A DNA stretch of 16,786 nucleotides from NCBI GenBank assembly GCA_030374735.1, contig JASCIV010000543.1, positions 1-16,786 on the forward strand. Reading direction: 5' to 3'. Under the pieces are notes generated by a model. It was given only the letters and a program-made list of their open reading frames with translations, was not told where the DNA came from and made no database searches. The first letter of the stretch is position 1, and every line of letters starts with the position of its first letter. This stretch comes from Gracilaria caudata (taxonomy: Eukaryota; Rhodophyta; Florideophyceae; Gracilariales; Gracilariaceae). Shown here one piece after another: positions 7,774 to 15,482 of the stretch. A program made the translations under genes and the position numbers.

Positions 7774-10700
7774 TCATTGTCGCGTTGCTGCGTGGGAAAT
7801 CCGCCTTTGCAGTTCAAGCAAGAATTCCCTGTAGTTGGGCGATGAAGCCGTTCGGTCTTCCATCATGAGCGCCTCAACCCGGGGTTGCATCCTTTGGTCG
7901 CCAGCTGGAACAACATGAAAAGGTATGAACGGCTTGCGTGCTGCCAGTATTGAGTTGATTGTATTGAATACTTGAGAGATAGGCCCCTTTGCGGAGTGCC
8001 CTCTTCTCATAACTTCGACGGCTAAAAAGCGGGGGTCAACTGGACCTGAAACAGCTTTTCCCAGAAGTTCTGTTGTAAACCTTTGCAAGATCGCGCTTCC
8101 AAGCCACAAAATTAGACTGCGCCCATCATCAATAACAACACCGACATCAGATTTCAGCATTGTGACAGTTGCAGGGGCACCATTTGGATGTTTGACAAGT
8201 TTCTGATCTCCGCTAGGCCAGGGGTAAACTGGGATGATGTTGGGGTAGACAAAAGCACACACATCCGACGCATTCATGACATCTACGGAATGAGCCAGGT
8301 AAGATTTGTCATCGAATTTGTACAAGAAAGCGCCTGAAGCGTCGCGACTCAGAACTGGAGTCTTGGAGAGTCCGTGCACATACAGCGGCAAGAGAACCAT
8401 AGCATCTGGCAGAAGCAGCTGGCCGTTGCCAGAAACAGCCGGGTATTGAGTTTGGCAGACTTCTCTGTACTTCGCCAGTGCATTAATAACCTTCTCCAAC
8501 TGATTTTTCTTCATCTCCTCCAATCCTCTATCTTTCATACCTTCTGCCGCCTGCCGCGCAAAAATATTGGCTGTGGCAGGTGCATCCACCCGCATGAAAA
8601 GGTCTGAAAGCGAACTGGTAACCGGCAGCGCGATGGTGTGAACTCTAATTCTCCTCTCTCCAGTGGTTGTGGTATACAACAACGCAACTTGAAGACAGAA
8701 GGGCCCCTCGCCCACATTGCTGTCGTCAAACTGAAACTGAACGGCGTATGCCTTATCGGCGTCGACATTTGGAAGGGCAAGAAGATCAGCCGATCTGAGA
8801 AAGAAACGACCGCTGAAATGTGTACATCTTATGCTCTTCGTGGCACGGATGCGCATGACTGCTTCTAAACCCGTCTCTCGCGCTAGGACTCGGTTGATGA
8901 CGAGCTGAAGCCGTGGGGCATCCTTTGGTGCATCAAAATTGGGACTGAAGAACAGTTCCCCACCAGTAACCTTGACAAGCGGAGCAAGTGTGGGAACATC
9001 TAAAAAGTGTCCGGAAGGAGGAGGGCACAAGAGCATATCGCAACTGATTTGGTAGCGTGACATCGCGACAGCCATTTGACTGTAGATGGACGAGGCCGGT
9101 CGCAGAACTGCTCGCTCTTGATCAGTGCCAAGGTAAGAATTATCACCACGTTCACGAAGAGACCCTGGTCCTATAGTCGGTCTTGAAGCTGCGAAGATAA
9201 GCATTTTACCCCCGCTGTACTCTAATGCTTTTTGCGCCCCTTTGATGGCGGCGCCGAGGCAAGACGGGGCAGATGCAACGCCTTTCATCTGCGTTTGTGA
9301 CTGTGCGATCATGTCCAATGCACGCTCGAAACACGGGCGACATTCGCTGAGCTGAACCATAATGCTTTCGGGGGTTGGAAGGAATATGTCGTTAATATCC
9401 GAGATAACATATATTGCGGGTTCGCCGTCTTCTCCTGCGGAAAGCCTGTAGAAATGGACAGCTGAATCGAAAGTGATGATTCCAACTCGCGTTCTCCCTT
9501 CATTTGGCATCGAATTGATCGATTTCTTGATACCCATAACCGCAGCACTTAAAGCGCCTGAGTTCACGGACGCCGGTGTTGTCTCCAGCACAAAAAGATA
9601 AACTGGCGGCATTGGAGGACGTACCATGTACTCCGCAGGTGCGACAAATTCCACAGAACCGCGGCACAGCTCCGGTCGCTCCGCCGCGTCTCTCCTCTTT
9701 CCGTTTTGATCAAGCGGGGAAAAATATTCCGAAGGAACATCGTTGGTGAAACCACACATGCTACACAGCCATCTTCGTCCTCCCTCCTTAAACGAGCATG
9801 AAAAATTGACGTACGATCTACATCTGCGACACCTAACAATTCCAGCGCCCCCAAAGTTGACAACAGGGACAGGTTCTTCCATCGAAAGCGGTTGCACTAC
9901 TGCGCCTAACGGCAAGCAGTATTTCTTAGCTAACGCAATCGTCATGGGGAACGCACTGTTGGTAAGCCTCACAACGCGATTACTCACTGGCACGAATGCC
10001 TCTGGTGGACAAGCTGCTGGCTCTACTGCCATGCGCGGTTTGGCCTGACCCGTGATCGGATCGGGGAACGGAGCGGTCTCCAGCGGGGGATTCGGAACTG
10101 GATCACCCATCGATATCCTAGACGCAACTGCTGGCCCGTTCATGTCCGGGCGAGGAAGTAGACGTGCATCAGTAACCGGAGCAGCACGCATTCCCGGTGG
10201 GGGCGCAGACGGTTGTTGCAGGCTCATGTTCTGCATAGCGGCTGTTGGTGGCGCTGGGCGCATCTGCATCGGAGGCATAGGTCTGCTAGGCCTCGTACCG
10301 GGCGCTGGACCGGACTTAAACGCTTGCGGCGGAGCATAAGTTGAAGGAACAGCACTTTGCGGTGGGACCTGAGCCATCGAGGCTTGTGTATACGGCGCGG
10401 ACGCGGGCTGCGTATAAGTGGCTGGTCTTTGCTGCAGTTGCTTAGCATTGTACCCAAGCGGTTGGTTAGCGGTATATGGCGGTTGTGGCTGCATTTGAGG
10501 AGGTGGAATACCCTGCGAAGGCACCTGTTGTGGCGGTCCGGGGCGGATCGGACGCGGAGGGTAAGAGTGTCTAGCCGCCTGAGGCACATTCTGCTGTGGG
10601 GGCGGTACGCGAGCATTGGGAGGGAGATGCGCCTGAGGAGTGACTCCCAAGGGATGCGGCTGCACATTGGGAGCGGCATTAGGCGCGGGCGGAGCGGGTG

Positions 10701-10809
10701 CAGCTGGTTGTTGAGCTGGTAAATGCTGCCACTGCCGCTGTGTATGTTGATTGCGCTGCGGAGCATACGCGTTGCCAGAGGACGGAGGTGGTGGATATCG
10801 ACCAGCCAT
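7774..10809 (-). CDS. SEC24: COPII coat subunit Sec24
   Basis: Cargo-binding subunit of the Sec23/Sec24 inner coat at ER exit sites; 1011 residues, within the usual range. The order of domains is complete. A Pro/Gln-rich disordered N-terminus covers residues 1-265. The conserved entry segment R-L-T-N-S-A-F-P is at 281-288. The zinc finger has C327, C330, C349 and C352 in C-x2-C-x18-C-x2-C spacing. The trunk (von Willebrand A-like) domain begins P-P-V-Y-L-F-V-L-E-T-T at about 401 and runs to about 640. The beta-sandwich is about 645-735, the helical domain about 745-850, and the gelsolin-like domain about 870-985. There is no intron and no frameshift. The start M-A-G-R-Y-P-P-P-P at 10809 fits the family. 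The 5' end faces the small membrane-protein gene, with which it shares a roughly 500-bp upstream region. SURF4, a COPII cargo receptor, lies about 3 kb away. Confidence 0.97.
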   Translation of the reverse strand: MAGRYPPPPSSGNAYAPQRNQHTQRQWQHLPAQQPAAPAPPAPNAAPNVQPHPLGVTPQAHLPPNARVPPPQQNVPQAARHSYPPRPIRPGPPQQVPSQGIPPPQMQPQPPYTANQPLGYNAKQLQQRPATYTQPASAPYTQASMAQVPPQSAVPSTYAPPQAFKSGPAPGTRPSRPMPPMQMRPAPPTAAMQNMSLQQPSAPPPGMRAAPVTDARLLPRPDMNGPAVASRISMGDPVPNPPLETAPFPDPITGQAKPRMAVEPAACPPEAFVPVSNRVVRLTNSAFPMTIALAKKYCLPLGAVVQPLSMEEPVPVVNFGGAGIVRCRRCRSYVNFSCSFKEGGRRWLCSMCGFTNDVPSEYFSPLDQNGKRRDAAERPELCRGSVEFVAPAEYMVRPPMPPVYLFVLETTPASVNSGALSAAVMGIKKSINSMPNEGRTRVGIITFDSAVHFYRLSAGEDGEPAIYVISDINDIFLPTPESIMVQLSECRPCFERALDMIAQSQTQMKGVASAPSCLGAAIKGAQKALEYSGGKMLIFAASRPTIGPGSLRERGDNSYLGTDQERAVLRPASSIYSQMAVAMSRYQISCDMLLCPPPSGHFLDVPTLAPLVKVTGGELFFSPNFDAPKDAPRLQLVINRVLARETGLEAVMRIRATKSIRCTHFSGRFFLRSADLLALPNVDADKAYAVQFQFDDSNVGEGPFCLQVALLYTTTTGERRIRVHTIALPVTSSLSDLFMRVDAPATANIFARQAAEGMKDRGLEEMKKNQLEKVINALAKYREVCQTQYPAVSGNGQLLLPDAMVLLPLYVHGLSKTPVLSRDASGAFLYKFDDKSYLAHSVDVMNASDVCAFVYPNIIPVYPWPSGDQKLVKHPNGAPATVTMLKSDVGVVIDDGRSLILWLGSAILQRFTTELLGKAVSGPVDPRFLAVEVMRRGHSAKGPISQVFNTINSILAARKPFIPFHVVPAGDQRMQPRVEALMMEDRTASSPNYREFLLELQRRISHAATRQ

Positions 10810-11316
10810 TGTTTGAAGAGATTGGGAGCGGAGAATGACGCAGAGAAAGCCCGGCGGGACGGCGAGGGACGCACGGCGAGCTTAGCTGCAGGCGAACGAT
10901 GCGTCGTACGACAGGATGGGAGCGCGATCGACGGCGTTGTTGTCCGGTTTGCAAGAAGGCGCTGGATGCCATTGCAGCTGACAGCTTGACTATCTGTATT
11001 TTCGTACCTTTATTATTAAAACAAAGTGCACTACTTACAGACCCTCGAAAGCTCTCCTCAGCTGATCCAGAACAGATGGGTGAAGTGTTGCTGACCTGCT
11101 TCGAAGTCCACAAATGCGACAGCGGCGGCTTCGCGCGACGGTTCATTTTGCTAGACAGCACGGCTCGGCGTTGGCAAGTTTTGTTTTCTGGCCAGGATAA
11201 GCGCAAAGTTAAACGCTGCCCAACTCTCACACCTTTCAGTTCCTCCAAGCCTGCGGGGAGTGTTCGCGCCGTTTTCCCCATCCCTGTCTGCTTTCAGTCC
11301 GACTTGGTACCCAAAG
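10810..11316. other. Shared upstream region of Sec24 and the small membrane-protein gene
   Basis: A divergent promoter region is expected here. A pyrimidine-rich stretch ending in CTTTCAG (11291-11297) is a good 3' splice site on the plus strand, so the small plus-strand gene may have a 5' leader intron or an earlier exon. I could not fix the donor; GTACCT near 11005 is one possibility. Open frames across the region on both strands are shadows. Confidence 0.5.
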
Positions 11317-11541
11317 ATGCCCGCCAAGGCCATTCCAGGATGGCCATGGATAGATCGGATCACCTTAATGTTCTTCACGTTGGCAGGTGGGGCTCTGGGT
11401 TTTCACATCGTGCACAAACAACAAATGAGACACAAAGGAGAACTACAAACGATGATTCCGAAATTAGAAGCCGATCTTGACGAAGCTATCAAAAAGCGTC
11501 TGGCGCTAGAGTCTGAACTCGACGAGTTGAATGGGAATTAG
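11317..11541 (+). CDS. Small single-pass membrane protein with coiled coil
   Basis: I do not recognise the family. The 74-residue protein has a short N-terminus ending W-P-W-I-D-R, a hydrophobic segment at about 15-32 (I-T-L-M-F-F-T-L-A-G-G-A-L-G-F) and a charged, Glu/Lys/Leu-rich C-terminal half (about 40-72) with heptad-like spacing suggesting a coiled coil. This layout is common in small organelle or ER membrane proteins. The ATG at 11317 is chosen because it lies just after a likely splice acceptor (11297). The frame is open back to 11260 without an ATG, so an upstream coding exon is possible. The stop codon overlaps the stop of the convergent gene at 11538-12200. Confidence 0.65.
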   Translation: MPAKAIPGWPWIDRITLMFFTLAGGALGFHIVHKQQMRHKGELQTMIPKLEADLDEAIKKRLALESELDELNGN

Positions 11542-12200
11542 AGAGCATATCTAGCGCGATCCCAAGTCTGCAACACCGCCTCCGCGCTCCTCCAGTCGTC
11601 GTCGTCTGCTAGAACGCGTGCATGCTCCACCGTCATCCTTATCTCATCATAGCTGGCTCCAACTTTGAACGCACCGCGAATGTGACTCGCCAGTTGCACT
11701 GAGGCATATCTATCGATGGACAACGCTGCCACTGCCGCCAACTCGCGCTCTCGAAGAGTCGCGTCGTCTCGGGAAAGCATTGCACCGTAATTACAAGTCA
11801 TCACCCACTGTTCCACAAAAGGATGAAACTGTTTCAATCGCTTTCTCACGCGGTATGCATTGCGCCCATAAATCTGATTGAACGTATGCTCACCCTTTTG
11901 TTCAAGGTCTGCTATGGAGGCCAGTGTGGACTGCTCTGGATCACCAACCACTCCCAAAATCTGTAGTGCTGCGGCTGCATGAAGTGCGCGAGGAATTCCG
12001 ATAAACGGCATCGCTTGTACTACAGAGAGCTCGTATGCCTTTTTGTGATGTTGTTGATCAATAAAGCGAAAGGCGCTTGTCACACCGTGTACGTCTCCCC
12101 TCGCCACATGGCCTACAGCTAACAGAATTGTTCGAAACTGCGTACAGATGGTCGGCGGTGCTTTCGGCAGTTTGGCGAGCAGAGGGTAGAGGTTCGTCAT
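11538..12200 (-). CDS. Carboxymuconolactone decarboxylase (AhpD-like) fold protein
   Basis: The 220-residue all-helical protein appears to have two related halves. The C-terminal half (about 105-195) carries the clearest family pattern: F-N-Q-I-Y-G, then an E-R-E-L-A-A-V-A-A-L helix, Q-L-A-S-H-I-R-G-A at 169-177 with the conserved His173, and V-G-A-S-Y-D-E-I. The N-terminal half (about 57-82) mirrors the I-P-R-A-L-H-A helix of the fold. The C-x-x-C pair used by AhpD peroxidases is absent (S-I-D-R-Y-A-S-V-Q precedes the His), so a disulfide-reductase role is unlikely and the substrate is unknown. Such genes are common in bacteria and algae; bacterial ancestry is possible but untested. The start at 12200 is an ATG with no conserved extension upstream. 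Confidence 0.82.
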   Translation of the reverse strand: MTNLYPLLAKLPKAPPTICTQFRTILLAVGHVARGDVHGVTSAFRFIDQQHHKKAYELSVVQAMPFIGIPRALHAAAALQILGVVGDPEQSTLASIADLEQKGEHTFNQIYGRNAYRVRKRLKQFHPFVEQWVMTCNYGAMLSRDDATLRERELAAVAALSIDRYASVQLASHIRGAFKVGASYDEIRMTVEHARVLADDDDWRSAEAVLQTWDRARYAL

Positions 12201-12526
12201 GCTTCAGACTTTGTGGTTCAATATTGGCACGGGTGGTTACGATCGCGCTACCGGTCTTCTCAGTGCTGTTCCCATCGTTATGATTTTCAATGGTGGTGCA
12301 GGCGTCGCGAGACACGTGGTAGTGGGCTCTTCGACAAGCAAATGGCTTAGATCGCTTGTTGATGATGTGACGGGGGGGAATAAGGAAGAGCATTCGTTTG
12401 TTCTTTGCATGTGAGAGTTGTCTGATCGACATGAAGATATGCGAAATTCCGAATTGGGAAGTTTGGCAATTTTGGCCCCATTGCATTCTTGCTGAGAATC
12501 CAAAATTCCATTACTTTTTGGAGGAA

Positions 12527-12605
12527 AGCTTGAACACATCGGCCAAGGCACAATCCCTTCGCGCCGAAGGGGTTGCCTTGGCCTTGGTTGCCAATGTGCT
12601 CAGCT
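12527..12605. repeat. Long imperfect hairpin
   Basis: The core 12541-12583 pairs GGCCAAGGCA plus the next 11 bases with a matching right arm ending TTGCCTTGGCC. It has a 3-nt CGC loop (12562-12564), one G-U pair and a 2-nt bulge, about 19 pairs in all. Outside it, CACAT (12535-12539) pairs with ATGTG (12594-12598) and AGCT (12527-12530) with AGCT (12602-12605) across an asymmetric internal loop. The size and shape resemble a small-RNA precursor or a short inverted-repeat element. The strand of transcription, if any, is unknown. Confidence 0.7.
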
Positions 12606-12636
12606 CGAGGGCATGACTGACTGCGGCATTTGCAGA

Positions 12637-12656
12637 TACCTTTGTATATGAAGGTA
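12637..12656. repeat. Small inverted repeat
   Basis: TACCTT (12637-12642) pairs with AAGGTA (12651-12656) around an 8-nt AT-rich loop. It is followed immediately on the plus strand by a run of T residues (12660-12665), giving a stem-plus-T-run arrangement. It is too short to interpret alone, but it sits between two stronger hairpins. Confidence 0.4.
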
Positions 12657-12669
12657 GACTTTTTTGGAA

Positions 12670-12700
12670 GAGTTGAGGTTGCATGATCAGACCTCAGCTC
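12670..12700. repeat. 10-bp inverted repeat
   Basis: GAGTTGAGGT (12670-12679) pairs with ACCTCAGCTC (12691-12700) over ten positions, including one G-U pair, with an 11-nt loop. It is the third of three inverted repeats in 174 bases. Confidence 0.55.
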
Positions 12701-13089
12701 CACAAGATCATCCTTTATCTATGTGATGAGGGACCCTCAAGAAACTGAAAATGACCATAGCATCGGAGAAGGGGGTCTCGCAAATCCTTACAATGTTTTT
12801 TTCAAGGTCCAGCGTATGCTTGTCTCGCTTGTCTCTGGCATGGAGCATCAGATTTACCGAACGCAGAACCGCTGCTGAAAACGGTGCGAGCTCCCGCCTT
12901 CTGTTTGAAGGAGCCAGATGATTCGCTCTCCGGTTTTATGTTGGTCCCGCTCCGTCCTCACTACAATGCAACTTTGAATTGTCGTGGTTAGTGCTCACAG
13001 CGACTCGATTTGCACTAGCACCAGTTTCAACACGGATGTTTCATTCATGTTGGATAGGTTTCCTTGATGCCTAGTAAGGTTAATCAATC

Positions 13090-13429
13090 ATGCAGATAAT
13101 GTTGGATATAGTCGGGGGCGCACAAGCGGTTAATACTGTGATGAAAGTTACCTTTCTAGACAAGTTGCAGGAATCGCTGAAGCATGACGGTACAACGGGC
13201 ACAACATTTGGAACCGATAGTGGGTCTCCACCGCAAGGGGGAGTGTTGTACGTGGAGTTTGCCGTATAGCTCCAAGGCTCAACGACAAACAGATGAACAA
13301 CTCCTTATCGATGCAACTGTCGCCAACTATCTTGCACATCTCAAGCACAGCAAAGTTTTGTTTCGCAGCATACAGGTATCTATCTGCTTTGGGTTAGGTT
13401 CCATGCAAAGAACCGAATGCTTATTTTAG
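13090..13429 (+). other. Possible small split or eroded gene
   Basis: An ATG-initiated frame at 13090-13269 gives 59 residues (M-Q-I-M-L-D-I-V-G-G-A-Q-A-V...) and ends at a TAG. In another frame, 13270-13375 is open and reads protein-like (L-L-I-D-A-T-V-A-N-Y-L), ending at a good donor (CAG|GTATCT, 13376) with an acceptor at TTTTAG (13429). A GTACGT donor also lies at 13248. I could not find splice choices that join the two frames sensibly, so this is either an unresolved small gene, a decayed one with a frameshift, or chance. No family is recognised. Confidence 0.2.
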
Positions 13430-13715
13430 GATTCGTATATTACCGTCTGTGGGCAAGATGTGTTCGACTGTTAGATTTACTTCATATGCAAACTTGTCCC
13501 TGCGTTTACTCTCTGGAAATCGAAAATGAAGCGAATCGGTAACATCATCCAGCAGCAAACGAAACCCAACAATCCATGAACAAGCTGAATCTATTTCTAC
13601 AAGTTACACATATTTGAATCAATATCCGCGCCCTTCAAACGCTGAAGATTGGGGAGCAGGAGGTGAAAGTGGGGGGAGAAAGTATGAAGGATACGCTCTC
13701 AAAATGTTAAAAGGC

Positions 13716-15482
13716 CTAGAGTTCGATGACATCCGTTCCCTCTACCAGGCGCAACTTGCGGGCGATACCCGCCCAGCTTTGGTCATGGAACACTGAGAAA
13801 ATGTTCAACACGGAAGGCGGTGCGTATCGATACAGCAGTCTTACTGGATAAAGCATCTTGTGCGCGAGGTTGGGATGCAACGCCTTTGTGTAACTTGAAA
13901 CCACAATGTCGTCCACAAGCAAATCGCCGTGGAGGGATGTTGGTGCATATAATCCCCGATGCATTTCGCGGTTTGTAGCAGTGACCGTCACGGTGTCCTT
14001 GCCGTTTGCCCCACGGAGCATATCTCCCTCTTTGACTATTCGTGCAGTGCTTAGCTTCCCATTCACATAAAGATAATGGTCCGCTGAGATAAGAAGTGGC
14101 TTTTCCGAAGCATCATGTTCAATGGAAACGAATTCCGCAGTAATATCCGGGGATCGATGGCCGAAGAAGTAGATATCAGAATGCTCACCACCGCCGATTG
14201 CAATCTTCTCAGCAAAGGCAAGGTCCTCCATACGGATAATAGCTCCATCATGACGACGCACGGAAGCCGACCCAGGGAAGCAAGTTGGTAAGATGTTAAG
14301 ATTGACAGTAGAGTCACCCTCTGGACAAGTTCCGGATGGCTCTGTGATATTGCACATACATTTGAGCGTCTGGCACGAGAGTGTGCAGCAAGTCTTATCT
14401 ATATATTCTTGCCTGAACTCAGCTCCCTCGAAAACGGGAACATCTCCGTTGAAATTCTGCACAAAGACATCCTCAAATATACTTTCCTTGAAATTGGCCA
14501 CACCCTTAATAGTAGTATTTGCCAAGACACGACGCTTAATGAAGCTCTTCGAGAAATCAAGCTCTGACTGTGATCCATCGCGAGAGTTCATATTCACTTC
14601 GTTCCAGTACAGGTCAAGGATATCAGAATTGGCAAACGTAGCATCGGTCCAGAAGGTGACATTCTCAAAATGCATTCCATGCCAAGAAGTCATATCACAG
14701 AGGACATTATCAAAGAAATCAACACCTGCCAACACAGTGTCGTTAAAACCGCTAAAGTACTTAATCTCGGGGTCACTTTGGAACGGAGCAGTCTCCTCCA
14801 AACTGTGGCAATACACTTGATTGAAGGTAGTGTCATTGATGGCAAAGTCGGCTCCATTAACACCCTCAAAGCGCACAGGATTGACGAACTCCGAATCCTT
14901 GATAGTCAAGTCACGAACAGTCATTTCCCTCATCCTAAATGAATCAGTTCCAGATGCAGTGGTAGCGGCAGCAGAGCGCTTGATACGGGAGTCCTGAACA
15001 ACCATAGTATTGACCTGACCGAGCGAAAAGTTGGTATCAGACTGAAAGTCGCAGTCCACAAACGACACATTGTTGAACGTGAACTCGGTGAAAACAACAT
15101 CGGCATTACTATGAAAGGTACACCCAATAAACTCAACGTTATTCATGACGGTTTTGTCAAAGATCATTCCATTCTCAGTGAAGCTAGAAAACTCGCAATC
15201 TTTGAAAGTAACGGAATTCCAATTCGCTTCTGTGAAGTTACTAGTCTTCTCGACAGTGTTCTGAAAGAAGCAACCATCGAAAACAGTGTTTGTAATGGTG
15301 GATTTTGTAAGAGTCCATTGCCATTTCTCATCAACAAACTCGTGGTCTTGGATACAGAGATTGAAAAAATTTCCTTCCTTGATTTCTGGAAAATCGGCTT
15401 CTCCCTCGCACGTATCCCAAAGAATATCCGCGGCGACCAAGTGGCAGGCTGCCACAATCACAAATAGCGCGAAGAAGCGCAT
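13716..15482 (-). CDS. Secreted beta-helix-like protein with C-terminal Hog (Hedgehog-type Hint) autoprocessing domain
   Basis: 588 residues from the ATG at 15482; the frame extends upstream only to a TTG. A signal peptide is clear at 1-18 (M-R-F-F-A-L-F-V-I-V-A-A). Residues about 60-350 show loosely repeating units with a hydrophobic-F-x-x-C-x-F pattern (Cys at 71, 96, 121, 144; steps of 23-25), suggesting a right-handed beta-helix, with about eight N-glycosylation sequons. A Cys-rich linker spans 365-386. The Hint domain starts at Thr400-Cys401 with C-F-P-G-S-A-S-V, identical in its first six residues to the Hedgehog cleavage site as I recall it. It includes S-A-D-H (466-469), the equivalent of the T-x-x-H motif, and Y-A-P-T...G-D-L-L-V-D-D (512-525). 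The hydrophobic tail after 530 could be an adduct-recognition region. The expected product is a released N-terminal domain of about 382 residues. His442 stands where Hedgehogs have the sterol-transfer Asp. Confidence 0.9.
   Translation of the reverse strand: MRFFALFVIVAACHLVAADILWDTCEGEADFPEIKEGNFFNLCIQDHEFVDEKWQWTLTKSTITNTVFDGCFFQNTVEKTSNFTEANWNSVTFKDCEFSSFTENGMIFDKTVMNNVEFIGCTFHSNADVVFTEFTFNNVSFVDCDFQSDTNFSLGQVNTMVVQDSRIKRSAAATTASGTDSFRMREMTVRDLTIKDSEFVNPVRFEGVNGADFAINDTTFNQVYCHSLEETAPFQSDPEIKYFSGFNDTVLAGVDFFDNVLCDMTSWHGMHFENVTFWTDATFANSDILDLYWNEVNMNSRDGSQSELDFSKSFIKRRVLANTTIKGVANFKESIFEDVFVQNFNGDVPVFEGAEFRQEYIDKTCCTLSCQTLKCMCNITEPSGTCPEGDSTVNLNILPTCFPGSASVRRHDGAIIRMEDLAFAEKIAIGGGEHSDIYFFGHRSPDITAEFVSIEHDASEKPLLISADHYLYVNGKLSTARIVKEGDMLRGANGKDTVTVTATNREMHRGLYAPTSLHGDLLVDDIVVSSYTKALHPNLAHKMLYPVRLLYRYAPPSVLNIFSVFHDQSWAGIARKLRLVEGTDVIEL

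Larger units (their letters stand above)
12201..13715. other. Intergenic region with structured sequence and a weak gene candidate
   Basis: There is no open frame above about 120 codons and none is recognisable. The left part is the upstream region of the minus-strand CMD-fold gene. The middle holds three successive inverted repeats (12527-12605, 12637-12656, 12670-12700). The right part contains the uncertain small gene at 13090-13429 and the 3' flank of the Hog gene. Confidence 0.5.

Noticed and set aside
10679..11281. 200-codon minus-strand frame upstream of Sec24
   Set aside because: Overlaps the Sec24 N-terminal coding region in another frame and the divergent promoter; the protein is Arg/Ser-rich and unlike any family.
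12199..12414. 71-codon plus-strand frame starting opposite the CMD gene start
   Set aside because: Has an ATG but no similarity to any family known to me, and lies in the promoter region of the opposite gene.
13614..13796. 60-codon plus-strand frame overlapping the end of the Hog gene
   Set aside because: Starts at TTG and runs antisense over the last codons of a well-supported gene; probably a shadow plus flank.
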